Notes: generated by a model not told the origin, from the letters alone. Counted from the first letter of the stretch, positions 1 to 8,031 are shown. The stretch is 64,000 bases of DNA from Bolinopsis microptera (GCF_026151205.1 NC_087074.1:20081240-20145239); one strand, 5' to 3'. Translations and numbers: made by a program.

Positions 1-12
1 GACCCTAACACG

Positions 13-459
13 ATGTCATGTGATTGTTCGTCTAGTACCTTTAGGGATAATCACTTTAAACATGTTATTACAGGAGACCTCAGTTTAATTAAAGATGATA
101 AGTTACGAACTGTTTTATCTAAAGGACTTAATTATCGTGATCAAGCACCCCCTTCGACTGATCTAGCTTTTAAAGCTGCTAAAAAAGCGATTAATGATTA
201 TTGTAGTAAAATGTCGGAGCGATATAAAAAACCTATAGAAATGTTTGCTGAATGGAAAGCACTTATATTAGAACAAGTAAAGAGACAGTTAGAGAATTGT
301 AAACCTTTTCCTTATAATACTACTCTTTCTGATGAGAACGTGAAACACGAACTTGATATTTTGCATGATGGATATGTGTTAGTACCTACTGATAACGCTG
401 CTAATAATATTACTATTGTATGTAAGAAGTTTTACATTTCGAAGATTCATGAAGAATAA
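13..459 (+). CDS. retroelement polyprotein fragment (putative)
   Basis: This is an open frame of 148 codons starting at an ATG. Its C-terminal part carries the motif VPTDNAANNITIVCKKFY at residues 123-140. From memory, that motif resembles a conserved segment just before the reverse transcriptase region of multicopy proteins in cnidarian and sponge genomes; I cannot confirm the family. No catalytic residues are present, so at most this is an N-terminal piece. Codons 85-127 are repeated almost exactly at 1501-1629, which fits a multicopy element. The frame stops at 457-459 without reaching an RT core. It could equally be an exon of an unknown domesticated gene. Confidence 0.4.
   Translation: MSCDCSSSTFRDNHFKHVITGDLSLIKDDKLRTVLSKGLNYRDQAPPSTDLAFKAAKKAINDYCSKMSERYKKPIEMFAEWKALILEQVKRQLENCKPFPYNTTLSDENVKHELDILHDGYVLVPTDNAANNITIVCKKFYISKIHEE
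264..392 (+). repeat. 129 bp direct repeat, copy 1 (copy 2 at 1501-1629)
   Basis: The 129 bases from TATATTAGAAC to CCTACTGA recur at 1501-1629 with about three substitutions. The copies lie 1237 bases apart and bracket the zinc-finger/transposase-like ORF at 731-1447. Copy 2 keeps only this internal slice of the retroelement-like ORF, so it is a fragment rather than a second gene. Confidence 0.9.
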
Positions 460-730
460 GCTTCAGATAATTTCGAGATGATTGACAGGTCAGTTGAGGA
501 CACTGTCCAAGAACATGAAAAGTTTATGTTAAAATATGGGATTAAATTATTACCTGAAAATCGTAAATTACCTATTTATATATTACCCCTAAACAGCATA
601 AATCGCCAGTGGGTTTTAGATTTATTACTTCAGGTGCTGCATGTAGCTTACAGCAACTTTCTAAATATATGGGAATTTAGCTTAAATCTTTATTACATTC
701 AGCTAAAGATAGGTCACTTTATGATAATAA

Positions 731-1447
731 ATGTCGGAGTTTATAGATAAAGTGGATCCTATCTATATTTGTGCCCATTGTTCTGCCCGGATAATGAACT
801 TATCCCAAATAACGAACTTATCCCAAATAACGAAGCACTATCAATTGGCTCACAAGGGAAAAGAGTTGCAACGAAGGTTAACTACATTTGAGTTTAAAAA
901 CTTCGTGTCAATAAAGAATACTCAGTTCTACAATGTCATTGGCCTGCTACCAGAAAAAGTATCAGAGAAAACTTCACCAGAAAATCTTCTTACAGAGTAT
1001 CAACAGTTTAAGGAGACTTTTCATCAAGCCACCTTAATGGTGAAAGGACAGAACTTGAAACCGAAATTGCAAAACGTGATAAAGTGCTTCTTCTCGACGG
1101 ATTATTTTAAAAAGGTTCCAAAAACTATTTCCATGCTTATTCTTCGTCTGGTAACGATTCCTGTAAGTGAAGCTGTGTGTGAATCTTTTGGTAGTGTCAT
1201 GGAGAGATATCACCAAAGATTCACACACAGTGATGTTGACGATAAGCAAGTACAGAAGGAAATGTTCCTGTATCTCGTTGGACCCCCACCCAACACTCCT
1301 GCTGGGGAATCCTTGGTGCTTAGAACTGTGTCAAAGCAAAACAACAAGCATGTTCTATCCGAGTATGCCCGTTTTTACAAATTGGGTGGAAAAGTGATCA
1401 ATAGGCTGGAGAACCAGAAATATAATTTTCCTTTCAAATTTTCTTAA
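731..1447 (+). CDS. zinc-finger protein with hAT-like C-terminus (putative)
   Basis: This 238-codon ORF opens with a C2H2-like finger. It has C-x2-C near residues 14-17 and H-x4-H near residues 36-41. The loop is lengthened by an in-frame 18 bp tandem duplication that repeats NLSQIT. The C-terminal part (about residues 143-190) has PVSEAVCESFGSVMERYH, which resembles the hydrophobic dimerisation region at the end of hAT-type transposases; this resemblance is from memory and moderate. No DDE residues can be placed with confidence. It lies between the two copies of the 129 bp direct repeat, as expected for sequence inserted into a retroelement fragment. It may be a transposase remnant or a domesticated derivative. 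Confidence 0.35.
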   Translation: MSEFIDKVDPIYICAHCSARIMNLSQITNLSQITKHYQLAHKGKELQRRLTTFEFKNFVSIKNTQFYNVIGLLPEKVSEKTSPENLLTEYQQFKETFHQATLMVKGQNLKPKLQNVIKCFFSTDYFKKVPKTISMLILRLVTIPVSEAVCESFGSVMERYHQRFTHSDVDDKQVQKEMFLYLVGPPPNTPAGESLVLRTVSKQNNKHVLSEYARFYKLGGKVINRLENQKYNFPFKFS

Positions 1448-1500
1448 GTGATTACAGATACTTTGATTATTGATTTCAACATTCTAGTTTTACTAATAGG

Positions 1501-1629
1501 TATATTAGAACAAGTAAAGAGACAGTTAGAGAATTTTAAACCTTTTCCTTATAATACTACTCTTTCTGATGAGAACGTGAAACACGAACTTGATATTTTG
1601 CATGATAAATATGTGTTAGTACCTACTGA
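1501..1629 (+). repeat. 129 bp direct repeat, copy 2
   Basis: This is about 98% identical to 264-392. It is truncated on both sides relative to the ORF at 13-459. Confidence 0.9.
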
Positions 1630-1668
1630 ATACTGATCCGTTTGTCTAACCTTCTATCCCTATTTTAG

Positions 1669-1945
1669 TTACTCTATTCATTATGTCAAGAGATCTGCTC
1701 AAGGCGGTCGCCTCCCTTATATTAGCAGTGCTTACACAGACGATCTGCGGGAGCTTGATGAGCTAAGGAAACGATTGAGACGAGCAGAAAGAACTATACG
1801 AGATCTGCGAGTAGAAATCGAGTATATGGCCGAACAGGCGGCTAATGCGGAGGTGAGGATGGACACGCAGCCCCCTCCGTATTATAACAGCCCCTCCTCC
1901 CCTAGTACTGAACCGAACTCGTCACCTAACCCACAGAGGGCGTGA
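1669..1945 (+). CDS. terminal exon of a coiled-coil protein, unrecognised
   Basis: An acceptor (CCCTATTTTAG) precedes an open frame beginning YSIHYVKRSAQGG, with its codons in phase with position 1685. The frame continues into a charged heptad-like stretch (LRELDELRKRLRRAERTI, then LRVEIEYMAEQAANAEVRM) and ends in a Pro/Ser/Asn-rich tail before TGA at 1943-1945. An ATTAAA signal at 2028-2033 fits a 3' UTR. The design (basic coiled coil, then a low-complexity tail) matches the terminal exons at 44088-44567, though homology is not proven. The upstream exon is not identified. Confidence 0.45.
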
Positions 1946-2027
1946 GCCCCAGTCTCAAGAAGTTGTCTTCATTTGTCATTGTGCATTTCATTTTTATTTT
2001 GTATTTGGTTTTTATTATTTTTATTAT

Positions 2028-2033
2028 ATTAAA
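2028..2033 (+). promoter_or_regulatory. putative polyadenylation signal ATTAAA
   Basis: It lies 83 bases after the stop of the coiled-coil exon in a T-rich 3' region. It is a variant hexamer; support is positional only. Confidence 0.35.
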
Positions 2034-2247
2034 GTGTTTTATTTGTACTCATTCGTGTGAAGTGGAAATGAGGATCTAAAAAGATTAAAAGAAAGGAGAA
2101 AGACGGGGAAGAAAGGAAAGTATTATAAAGAATGGTATTGGATTTTATATAATTATCCGGCAAAGTAATAGCGTTTCCATTGGAAGGATCTATCCTCTCA
2201 CCCTCTCGTTAACTTCATCCTCGTGCAAAGGCAGGACATTATTATTA

Positions 2248-2297
2248 TAAATCTTCATCTTAGTCAGAAAAATGTTATATATGTTGTATCCTACTGA
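2248..2297 (+). repeat. conserved intron segment, copy A
   Basis: These 50 bases upstream of the exon at 2312 match 2391-2440 with three substitutions. See the finding on exon/intron conservation. Confidence 0.85.
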
Positions 2298-2311
2298 ATA
2301 AAAAATTTCAG

Positions 2312-2390
2312 AACGGGGACCTAATTGAAGGCATTGCCGCCACTACGAATGGGTATGTAACCCTGAATATAAGATACTTTAATGAATAAA
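2312..2390 (+). CDS. duplicated exon, copy A
   Basis: After the acceptor AAAAAATTTCAG the frame reads NGDLIEGIAATTNGYVTL and then NIRYFNE before TAA. It pairs with the exon at 2482: 17 of 18 leading codons give the same residue, although 13 codons differ in sequence. No clear donor follows. Copy A could be a short alternative terminal exon or a degraded duplicate. GGGTATGT within it (2350) could act as a donor but would cut the conserved part. Function unknown. Confidence 0.5.
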
Positions 2391-2440
2391 CAAATCTTCA
2401 TCTTAGTCAGAAAAATGTTATCTATGTTGTATCCAACTGA
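2391..2440 (+). repeat. conserved intron segment, copy B
   Basis: This is 47 of 50 identical to 2248-2297 and lies upstream of exon copy B. Confidence 0.85.
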
Positions 2441-2481
2441 GAGAAAAGAACATGTTTTCTCATGAGTAAAAAAAATTTCAG

Positions 2482-2648
2482 AACGGGGACATGATCGAGG
2501 GTATCGCTGCCACAACAAACGGCTACGTAACTTTAAAAGTGTACGAAAAGGAACCAGCTGCCCATGTCACTAGTGCCCCGGCTATAAAGAAAAAACGAGC
2601 ACCCCGAGTACCCGCAGCAACCACTGCACTAGCAAGGGAAAGTCCCTT
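2482..2648 (+). CDS. duplicated exon, copy B
   Basis: Bounded by acceptor AAAAAAAATTTCAG and a strong donor (CCCTT|GTGAGT). It encodes NGDMIEGIAATTNGYVTLKV and then a basic, Ala/Pro-rich stretch (IKKKRAPRVPAATTALARES). It is the fuller member of the tandem pair with 2312. The nearly silent pattern of differences between the two is strong evidence that this frame is or was translated. No known domain recognised. Confidence 0.6.
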
Positions 2649-2944
2649 GTGAGTAACTAATTGTTTTCGTTCTAAACTAGTTTTTTCATGACTTTGTAAC
2701 AAAGCACATATGTATATAATACACAAGTAATACAATTATATTGACTTTTATTCAGAATGAGTTGAATTTATTATAATTCAACTATAGTATACTTATTTCA
2801 AATAATATTCTTAAACCCGGTTATATATTTCAGGATTTCAACGCCTTTTTGGACATTGATTTTTAGTTTAACCCCGCTGCCGTATCCCGCTGCCCGAAAC
2901 AACCTTCTACAACCCTGTTGTACAACTAGGTAATTGGTCTCAGG

Positions 2945-3073
2945 CAAGAAAATGTAAAGTCTTCCTCTGACATTAAAAGTGTATTTAATAAATATGCTGA
3001 AAAGATAGCTGAAATACAAGCTGTTAATTTGAAAAATCTTGTTGTTGTATGTATGTCCGCTGCTACCCACTAA
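2945..3073 (+). CDS. exon fragment with QENVKS-DIK-FN module
   Basis: After TTGGTCTCAG the frame reads QENVKSSSDIKSVFNKYAEK and continues to TAA at 3071. The core is repeated in other frames at 3547-3595 (QENVKSPTDIKPLFNNM) and in part at 4488-4530 (YYPLNDIRRVFNNM). The region therefore carries several partial copies of one small-exon gene. Product unknown; possibly a helical segment. Confidence 0.4.
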   Translation, partial: QENVKSSSDIKSVFNKYAEKIAEIQAVNLKNLVVVCMSAATH

Positions 3074-3156
3074 ATGTATCCATTTGAATAAAAGAGTTAA
3101 CTTCAACTGTCAGAACCTCTTATTTCTCGTCATAATTTGTATGTGGCTGGTAGTAA

Positions 3157-3552
3157 TCTTACACAACCTCATCAGCATATTCAATCAGCGCTCCAGAAAA
3201 CAGTAGAATTGTCACCCCGCAGTCTAAAAGAGTAGGGGATAGTGCGGCCGAGGATATACCTTCCAGTTCCAGACGGAAGCTGTGTCTTCAAAAAGAAGAA
3301 AGTATCAGTGTTAGCCAGGTTTGCAATTATCTTATTCACACCCAGCTTCTCCCTGTCAATTTTGGTGTAACACTGGTCCAGGGATTTCCCGGCTTTGCTG
3401 ACGAGAACGGGCTGCTAAGCCAGCACTTGTCAAGAAAGCTGACCAAGTTCATGAAACCCGACTACTTGCACCTAAATTGGAAGGGAGTTGCTAAGTTAGC
3501 AGCAGTTCTAAAGAATACTATCCTCTCAATGACATTGGGCAAGAAAATGTAA
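3157..3552 (+). CDS. unrecognised open frame without ATG (candidate exon)
   Basis: The frame stays open for 131 codons from after TAA at 3154 to TAA at 3550. It includes PENSRIVTPQSKRVGDSAAE, VCNYLIHTQLLPVNFGVTLV and LLSQHLSRKLTKFMKPDYLH, and reads like real protein. There is no start codon, so it would have to be an internal exon. The last 20 codons overlap a different frame that matches the SKEYYPLNDI module at 4488, so the exon probably ends earlier than the open frame. No family recognised. Confidence 0.4.
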   Translation, partial: SYTTSSAYSISAPENSRIVTPQSKRVGDSAAEDIPSSSRRKLCLQKEESISVSQVCNYLIHTQLLPVNFGVTLVQGFPGFADENGLLSQHLSRKLTKFMKPDYLHLNWKGVAKLAAVLKNTILSMTLGKKM

Positions 3553-4472
3553 AGTCTCCCACTGACATTAAACCTTTATTTAATAATATGATCTAACGAC
3601 TACAATATTTTGGTTCCTATTTCAGTTGTCACTGAAGAGATCATGTTTTGATTGAAACATTTGTTTGACGTAACCCGTCGTTTCAATTTGTATTATATTT
3701 ATATTGCTTATTATCAATAATAGTCAGTAAGAAAATTATCTTAAAACAACAGAAAGTAGAAGTTAAATATTTCATATCTGATTATTTGTTTTCTTGGAAT
3801 TGATAATTAAATTGAAGTATTAAAATAAACTTATAACGTTGAGACATTTAATTCATTAATAAAGTTTATATCGTAGCGTATAATTTGCTGGCAGAAAGTA
3901 AGCAAAAAAAGCAAAAAAAGGAAAACTAAGCAATATTTACTACTAAGTTTCATTTCGGAAAGGACCCCCAGAAATGGAATAAAACAAATGATATTGGATT
4001 TTCAAACGGTTTATAGAATATGATGTTCAGACTTCTCACCAGGCTGAGGACGATCCGACCAAGAGCAAAACACTGATTCATCAGTCATGTCTACATTTAA
4101 TTTCTCGAATTGTAACGTGTCGATCCGTGGCGACCCTCCCAGACCGAGAAGCCGGACTGGCGGGTCTGGGAGGAGAAACCGGCCAAGACTCTGTTTTCGG
4201 TACGTTAAACTTTTGTTGTAGCAACTAACATGTAATTACTAAATACTAACTCCAGTCTTCTGTCATTTTCTAGATTTAATGTTTATATTCTACCATTGCA
4301 AGTTGAGGTGACTGGTGACCTATGCCAAGCCAGAATGTATACAAAAAACAACTCAAAGATACAAATTTTATTATTTAGGCTAATGGAATAATTAATTTCA
4401 GCTGTCAGAGACCGGGACACCTCATCAGGGACTGTGTTCAACCCTATCCCTCCCGCCAACCCGCCAACCGTC
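3494..4472 (+). repeat. tandem segmental repeat, copy A
   Basis: Starts at AGTTAGCAGCAGTTCTAAAG. Copy B (4473-5264) and partial copy C (5265-about 5562) follow head to tail. The copies differ mainly by single-base indels in short runs. Confidence 0.85.
4003..4199 (+). pseudogene. CCHC zinc-knuckle exon 1, block copy A
   Basis: The 3' end reads NRPRLCFR and splices (CG|GTACGT) to the exon at 4402, forming CFRCQRPGHLIRDC. That is an exact CX2CX4HX4C zinc knuckle split by an intron. Compared with copy B, small insertions and deletions (CGATCCG for CGTCCG; altered G runs) break this frame upstream. The start is approximate. The knuckle would bind single-stranded nucleic acid. A host RNA-binding protein and a gag-like protein are both possible. 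Confidence 0.45.
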
Positions 4473-4582
4473 AAGTTAGCAGCAATTCTAAAGAATACTA
4501 TCCTCTCAATGACATTAGACGTGTATTTAATAATATGATCAAACGACTACAATATTTTGGTTCCTATTTCAGTTGTCACTGA
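4402..4582 (+). CDS. CCHC zinc-knuckle exon 2, block copy A
   Basis: Acceptor AATTAATTTCAG. It supplies the second half of the knuckle (CQRPGHLIRDC) and continues in the same frame through VQPYPSRQPANRQ and SKEYYPLNDIRRVFNNM before stopping near 4582. This copy is in frame across the histidine and last cysteine, unlike copy B. The shared SKEYYPLNDI module ties it to the exon fragments at 2945 and 3500. Confidence 0.5.
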
Positions 4583-4804
4583 AGAGATCATGTTTTGATT
4601 GAAACATTTGTTTGACGTAACCCGTCGTTTCAATTTGTATTATATTTATATTGCTTATTATCAATAATAGTCAGTAAGAAAATTATTTTAAAACAACAGA
4701 AAATAGAAGCTAAATATTTCATATCTGATTATTTGATTTCGGAAAGGACCCCCAGAAATGGAATAAAACAAATGATATTGATTTTCAAACGGTTTATAGA
4801 ATAT

Positions 4805-4989
4805 GATGTTCAGACTTCTCACCAGGCTGAGAGAGGACGATCCCGACCAAGAGGCAAAACACTGATTCATCAGTCATGTCTACATTTAATTTCTCGAATT
4901 GTAACGTGTCGTCCGTGGCGACCCTCCCAGACCGAGAAGCCGGACTGGCGGGTCTTGGGAGGGAGAAACCGGCCAAGACTCTGTTTTCG
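4805..4989 (+). CDS. CCHC zinc-knuckle exon 1, block copy B
   Basis: The frame is intact through CRPWRPSQTEKPDWRVLGGR and NRPRLCFR to donor CG|GTACGT. It supplies the first cysteine pair of the split knuckle. Its partner exon at 5193 has an extra G (AGGGGACTG against AGGGACTG) that destroys the last cysteine. So copy B is good in exon 1 and broken in exon 2, and copy A is the reverse. The start is approximate. Confidence 0.45.
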
Positions 4990-5192
4990 GTACGTTAAAC
5001 TTTTTGTTGTAGCAACTAACATGTAATTACTAAATACTAAACTCCAGTCTTCTGTCATTTCTAGATTTAAAGTTTATATTCTACCATTGCAAGTTGAGGT
5101 GACTGTGACCTATGCCAAGCCAGAAATGTATACAAAAAACAACTCAAAGATACAAATTTTATTATTTAGGCTAATGGAATAATTAATTTCAG

Positions 5193-5264
5193 CTGTCAGA
5201 GACCGGGACACCTCATCAGGGGACTGTGTTCAACCCTATCCCTCCCGCCAACCCGCCAACCGTC
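5193..5264 (+). pseudogene. CCHC zinc-knuckle exon 2, block copy B (frameshifted)
   Basis: Same acceptor as in copy A. One inserted G after CTCATCAGG shifts the frame, so the final cysteine of the knuckle is lost. This may be true decay or a consensus error in a repeat. Confidence 0.45.
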
Positions 5265-5562
5265 AGTTAGCAGCAATTCTAAAGAAATGGAATTGATAAT
5301 TAAATTGAAGTATTAAAATAAACTTATAACGTTGAGACATTTAATTCATTAATAAAGTTTATATCGTAGCGTATAATTTGCTGGCAGAAAGTAAGGAAAA
5401 AAGCAAAAAAAGGAAAACTAAGCAATATTTACTACTAAGTTTCATTTCGGAAAGGACCCCCAGAAATGGAATAAAACAAATGATATTGGATTTTCAAACA
5501 GTTTATAGAATATGATGTTCAGACTCCTTACCAGGCTGAGGACGATCCGACCAAGAGCAAAA
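5265..5562 (+). repeat. tandem segmental repeat, partial copy C
   Basis: Begins with the same AGTTAGCAGCAATTCTAAAG, then jumps to sequence matching about 3796-4068 and ends after GACCAAGAGCAAAA. Confidence 0.8.
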
Positions 5563-5644
5563 TAAAATTAAAGCTAAAGTTTTCGGGGAGTGGAATTTCG
5601 TACCCGCCTAAAGTAACGGTAAGTCATTATTAAATTTTCACCTA

Positions 5645-5752
5645 ATGCAGCAGGTGACGTCACGTGATGCAGCAGGTGACGTCACGTGATGCAGCAGGTG
5701 ACGTCACGTGATGCAGCAGGTGACGTCACGTGACGGCAGGTGACGTCACGTG
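5645..5752 (+). repeat. 22 bp tandem repeat of overlapping CRE and E-box palindromes
   Basis: Four 22 bp units starting ATGCAGCAGGTGACGTCACG (5645, 5667, 5689, 5711) plus a 20 bp variant at 5733. Each unit holds CAGGTG, the palindrome TGACGTCA (CRE core) and CACGTG (E-box) overlapping within 15 bases. In animals TGACGTCA is bound by CREB/ATF bZIP proteins and CACGTG by bHLH-Zip proteins. A donor-like GTAAGT lies at about 5621. It could be an enhancer-like array or merely a minisatellite. Confidence 0.85.
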
Positions 5753-5834
5753 ACACCGTGACTTCTCCAACTAATCAATCGTGTTAAAGTCTACTAATTA
5801 GTTCCTTTAAAAGCACTCAATTGTCTTCACAGAA

Positions 5835-6006
5835 CAAATCAAAATCCCTCCTGGCCCTTCCAAATATGTGGTGCCAGGGAGCACGGTAATTACAGATATG
5901 TGGACGGTTATTCTTCAGGATTACGGATACATACTCTTTGCTGTTATGTAAATCATTCAAATTGGCAACACCCGTTTGTCGACCCGAGGACTGGCACGAA
6001 CTCGTG
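5835..6006 (+). pseudogene. Merlin/ISXO2-like transposase remnant
   Basis: One frame reads VVPGSTVITDMWTV and DYGYILFAV and stops at 5949. A second frame from 5951 continues NHSNWQHPFVDPRTGTNS. Together they match the pattern of the ISXO2-like (IS1595-type) transposase core (PGS/T-x-I-x-D-x-W, GY, VNHS, FVDPxTGxxT), which in animals occurs in Merlin DNA transposons. The second catalytic D is in TDMW. The frame change at 5946-5951 and TGA at 6004 break it, and the terminal E is not found. An acceptor-like CTTCACAG at 5825-5832 may be coincidence. Family assignment is from memory of the motif. Confidence 0.6.
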
Positions 6007-6417
6007 ATCAACAAATTGGCCTTATCATTAATAGTCATAAAGAAAATTATCTCAAAAGTCAAAACAGCTAAACCTACATTGATAAAACTGTCGGACGAAA
6101 ATGGAAAAGTCAGCACTCCGGCAGCAGTAGCAGAAAAATTAATGATCACTTCTCAAACATCCCTCCTTCTGGTGGGACCTAGGGGACACTTCGCAGCCCT
6201 TCTCCAAACAGTATCTCTACATCAATATACACACGATATCTAATCTTGTGTGAGTTTTTGACTTTGAATAGATAATACTTACTATACCTTTGTGTCACTG
6301 TTTAGGCCGGCTCTCTCACTTTTTCAACCTTTCTTGATTGATTGAAATTCAGCACAGACAGGATGATATTAGGCAAACTTAGGATTGTTATATTTTACTA
6401 ACGTCTCCCCACTTTAG

Positions 6418-6713
6418 CAAATATGCATTCTCGATCCAGATCTCGTACTACCAGATCAAGATCACCCAGACCCAGAAGAACCCGCTCCCCCTCACCCAAT
6501 GGATCTCGGCATCGCAGCAGGTCACCCGGCGCGACCCGAGACAAAGAATGGACTGAGGCAGGCAGAAGCCGGAAACACCGGCCGGCAAAAGATACAGGAA
6601 AGTCAAATGATAGGTTATCGGTTGCAGGATCCAGCAAGGATAGGAGGGCAAGTAGGGTGATCAGGGTTTCCGCTGGTCACGTTAATGTGATCAGAGGAAC
6701 AGGCGGGAACTTG
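6418..6713 (+). CDS. RS-rich exon, SR-like protein
   Basis: A textbook 3' splice site precedes it: branch-point consensus TACTAAC at 6396-6402, then a pyrimidine tract and CAG-like TTTAG at 6417. The ATG at 6423 opens a frame dense in Arg-Ser and Ser-Pro dipeptides (SRSRSRTTRSRSPRPRR, then RHRSRSPG). The acidic/basic tail runs to a donor (AACTTG|GTAATA). RS domains mediate interactions among splicing factors in the nucleus. No RRM is visible here; it would have to lie in other exons. It could also be a repetitive Arg/Ser-rich protein unrelated to splicing. Confidence 0.5.
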
Positions 6714-7043
6714 GTAATATATTTTTGAGTAAACATTGGTTGGTACTTCGGGCGGGTCCCCAACAAAAAAGTTTTGACTTAATATTTCAACTATTCCAGA
6801 ACTCAAAAACATTGACGAAAGAATCAGATAAACGGAAAGTAAAGTTGACTTGAATTTTGAAGATGTAAAAACGGCCTTAGGGAATTTTTCAATTATTTTT
6901 CAATTTAACCCTATTTCTCGTTGCATTTTTACTCATATGTTTATTGGTTGTATCCATAAAATTATGTAAGTGTTGCCTTAGAGATGAACGTTATCTCGAC
7001 TTCGATTATGTATGCTAATTTTTACGGATATTGATTTTCCTTC

Positions 7044-7107
7044 GAGAACAATGTATTATGTATTTTTATAATAACTATTATTAGACTAATTTTATTATTA
7101 CATATTG
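7044..7107 (+). repeat. 64 bp direct repeat, left copy
   Basis: GAGAACAATGTATTATGTAT and what follows recurs at 7343-7406 with a few changes. The pair brackets the helicase exon fragment. Confidence 0.85.
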
Positions 7108-7109
7108 TA

Positions 7110-7320
7110 ATATCAAGTGCTCCGTCCGAGGCAGGGAGTGCAAACGTGTAGCCATTCTCACAAAACTTAGTGATGTTGTAAGCCTCATCAAACACTATAA
7201 AAGAGTTGTTAATCAGGGACTTGAACCTGTGTTGTAGGTTCCTATCTGTTAGATAATTGTAAGGGAGGAGCACTACATCAGCGCTCTGCGCTAAGAACTG
7301 CGCGGAGTAGTACGGACACG
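7110..7320 (-). pseudogene. RTEL1/FANCJ-type helicase exon fragment
   Basis: The minus-strand frame reads CPYYSAQFLAQSADVVLLPY, NYLTDRN and INNSFIVFDEAYNITKFCEN. This is the Fe-S/motif II region of the XPD-like superfamily 2 DNA helicases (RTEL1, FANCJ, DDX11): a Cys of the Fe-S cluster before PYY, then ADxxxLPYNYL, then the Walker B box DEAH. Here the box is DEAY, replacing the normally invariant His. No helicase exons flank it, and 64 bp direct repeats bracket it. It looks like a detached, decaying exon or a captured gene piece. RTEL1 is the best match by eye; a relative is possible. Confidence 0.65.
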
Positions 7321-7342
7321 TCTTATTACATATTGACAAAGG

Positions 7343-7406
7343 GAGAACAATGTATTATGTATTTTTATAATATCTATTATTAGACTAATTTTATTATTAC
7401 AAATTG
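7343..7406 (+). repeat. 64 bp direct repeat, right copy
   Basis: Pairs with 7044-7107 around the helicase fragment. Confidence 0.85.
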
Positions 7407-7680
7407 TTTGGACATCTCAGAACAATATAGAGGATAATTTGGCCTGCTCTAAAACAGAGCCACAGTGACGTCATAATATATAACGGCCGCTACAAGGTTA
7501 TGAGAATGATTATTAGTAGTAAACTAGTAATTATTGCTTAATCACTCTCCGTTATTTTAAAATAGGTAGTTCTTAAGTTCGCTAGCATTTGGTTAGCTCT
7601 GTCATCTTCTTTTATTAACAAGTAGTTTTATATTATTTCATATTATAATCGATCACCCTCAAATAGCCAACAGTATTGAG

Positions 7681-7829
7681 ATGACAAGTACAGAAAGCAA
7701 CGTTGTTATAAAACCGATTGAAATAACTAAGCTTAAGGTAGAGGTGAAAACCTCATCAAGGAAGAGGATCTAAGCACCGTAGAATCATTAACTATTAAAG
7801 AAAACGAAGGATATCCCTCGATTATTGTG
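7681..7829 (+). pseudogene. first exon of a small-exon gene, frameshifted
   Basis: ATG at 7681 begins MTSTESNVVIKPIEITKLKV but hits a stop about 31 codons in. The neighbouring frame takes over (LIKEEDLSTVESLTIKENEG, YPSIIV) up to a strong donor GTG|GTAAGT. A one-base change near 7750 would account for this. Because the ATG, donor and composition are all good, it is probably a genuine or recently genuine first exon. The next exons would be 7975 and/or 8143. Confidence 0.45.
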
Positions 7830-7974
7830 GTAAGTTTGATTGATGGTATATTGTATTATTTACTCTTATTTGCTCTCGATCATCTTAATTGAATGCAATT
7901 TCTTCAAGGTTTTTTATAAACAATTGCATTCGTATTGGTCTGATATATGAATTATAAGTTGTACTCTCTAACAG

Positions 7975-8031
7975 GACTTAAAGACTGTTAGCGATTTATT
8001 ATGGAACAACGAGGAGCCGGCTGCAGACACG
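7975..8031 (+). CDS. tandem duplicate exon 1 (donor lost)
   Basis: Acceptor CTCTCTAACAG. The frame reads DLKTVSDLLWNNEEPAADT and pairs with the exon at 8143 (LQTISDMLWADGEEPVPDS). Its upstream intron end is nearly identical to that of the second copy. The homologous donor position has GG where copy 2 has GT (ACGGGGATTC against ACCGGTAATTC), so this copy may no longer splice out normally. Confidence 0.45.

Larger units (their letters stand above)
4473..5264 (+). repeat. tandem segmental repeat, copy B
   Basis: Homologous to 3494-4472 but lacks about 155 bases present in copy A (around 3797-3953). Confidence 0.85.

Noticed and set aside
1034-1249. Minus-strand 71-codon frame
   Set aside because: Shadow of the zinc-finger/transposase-like ORF on the plus strand.
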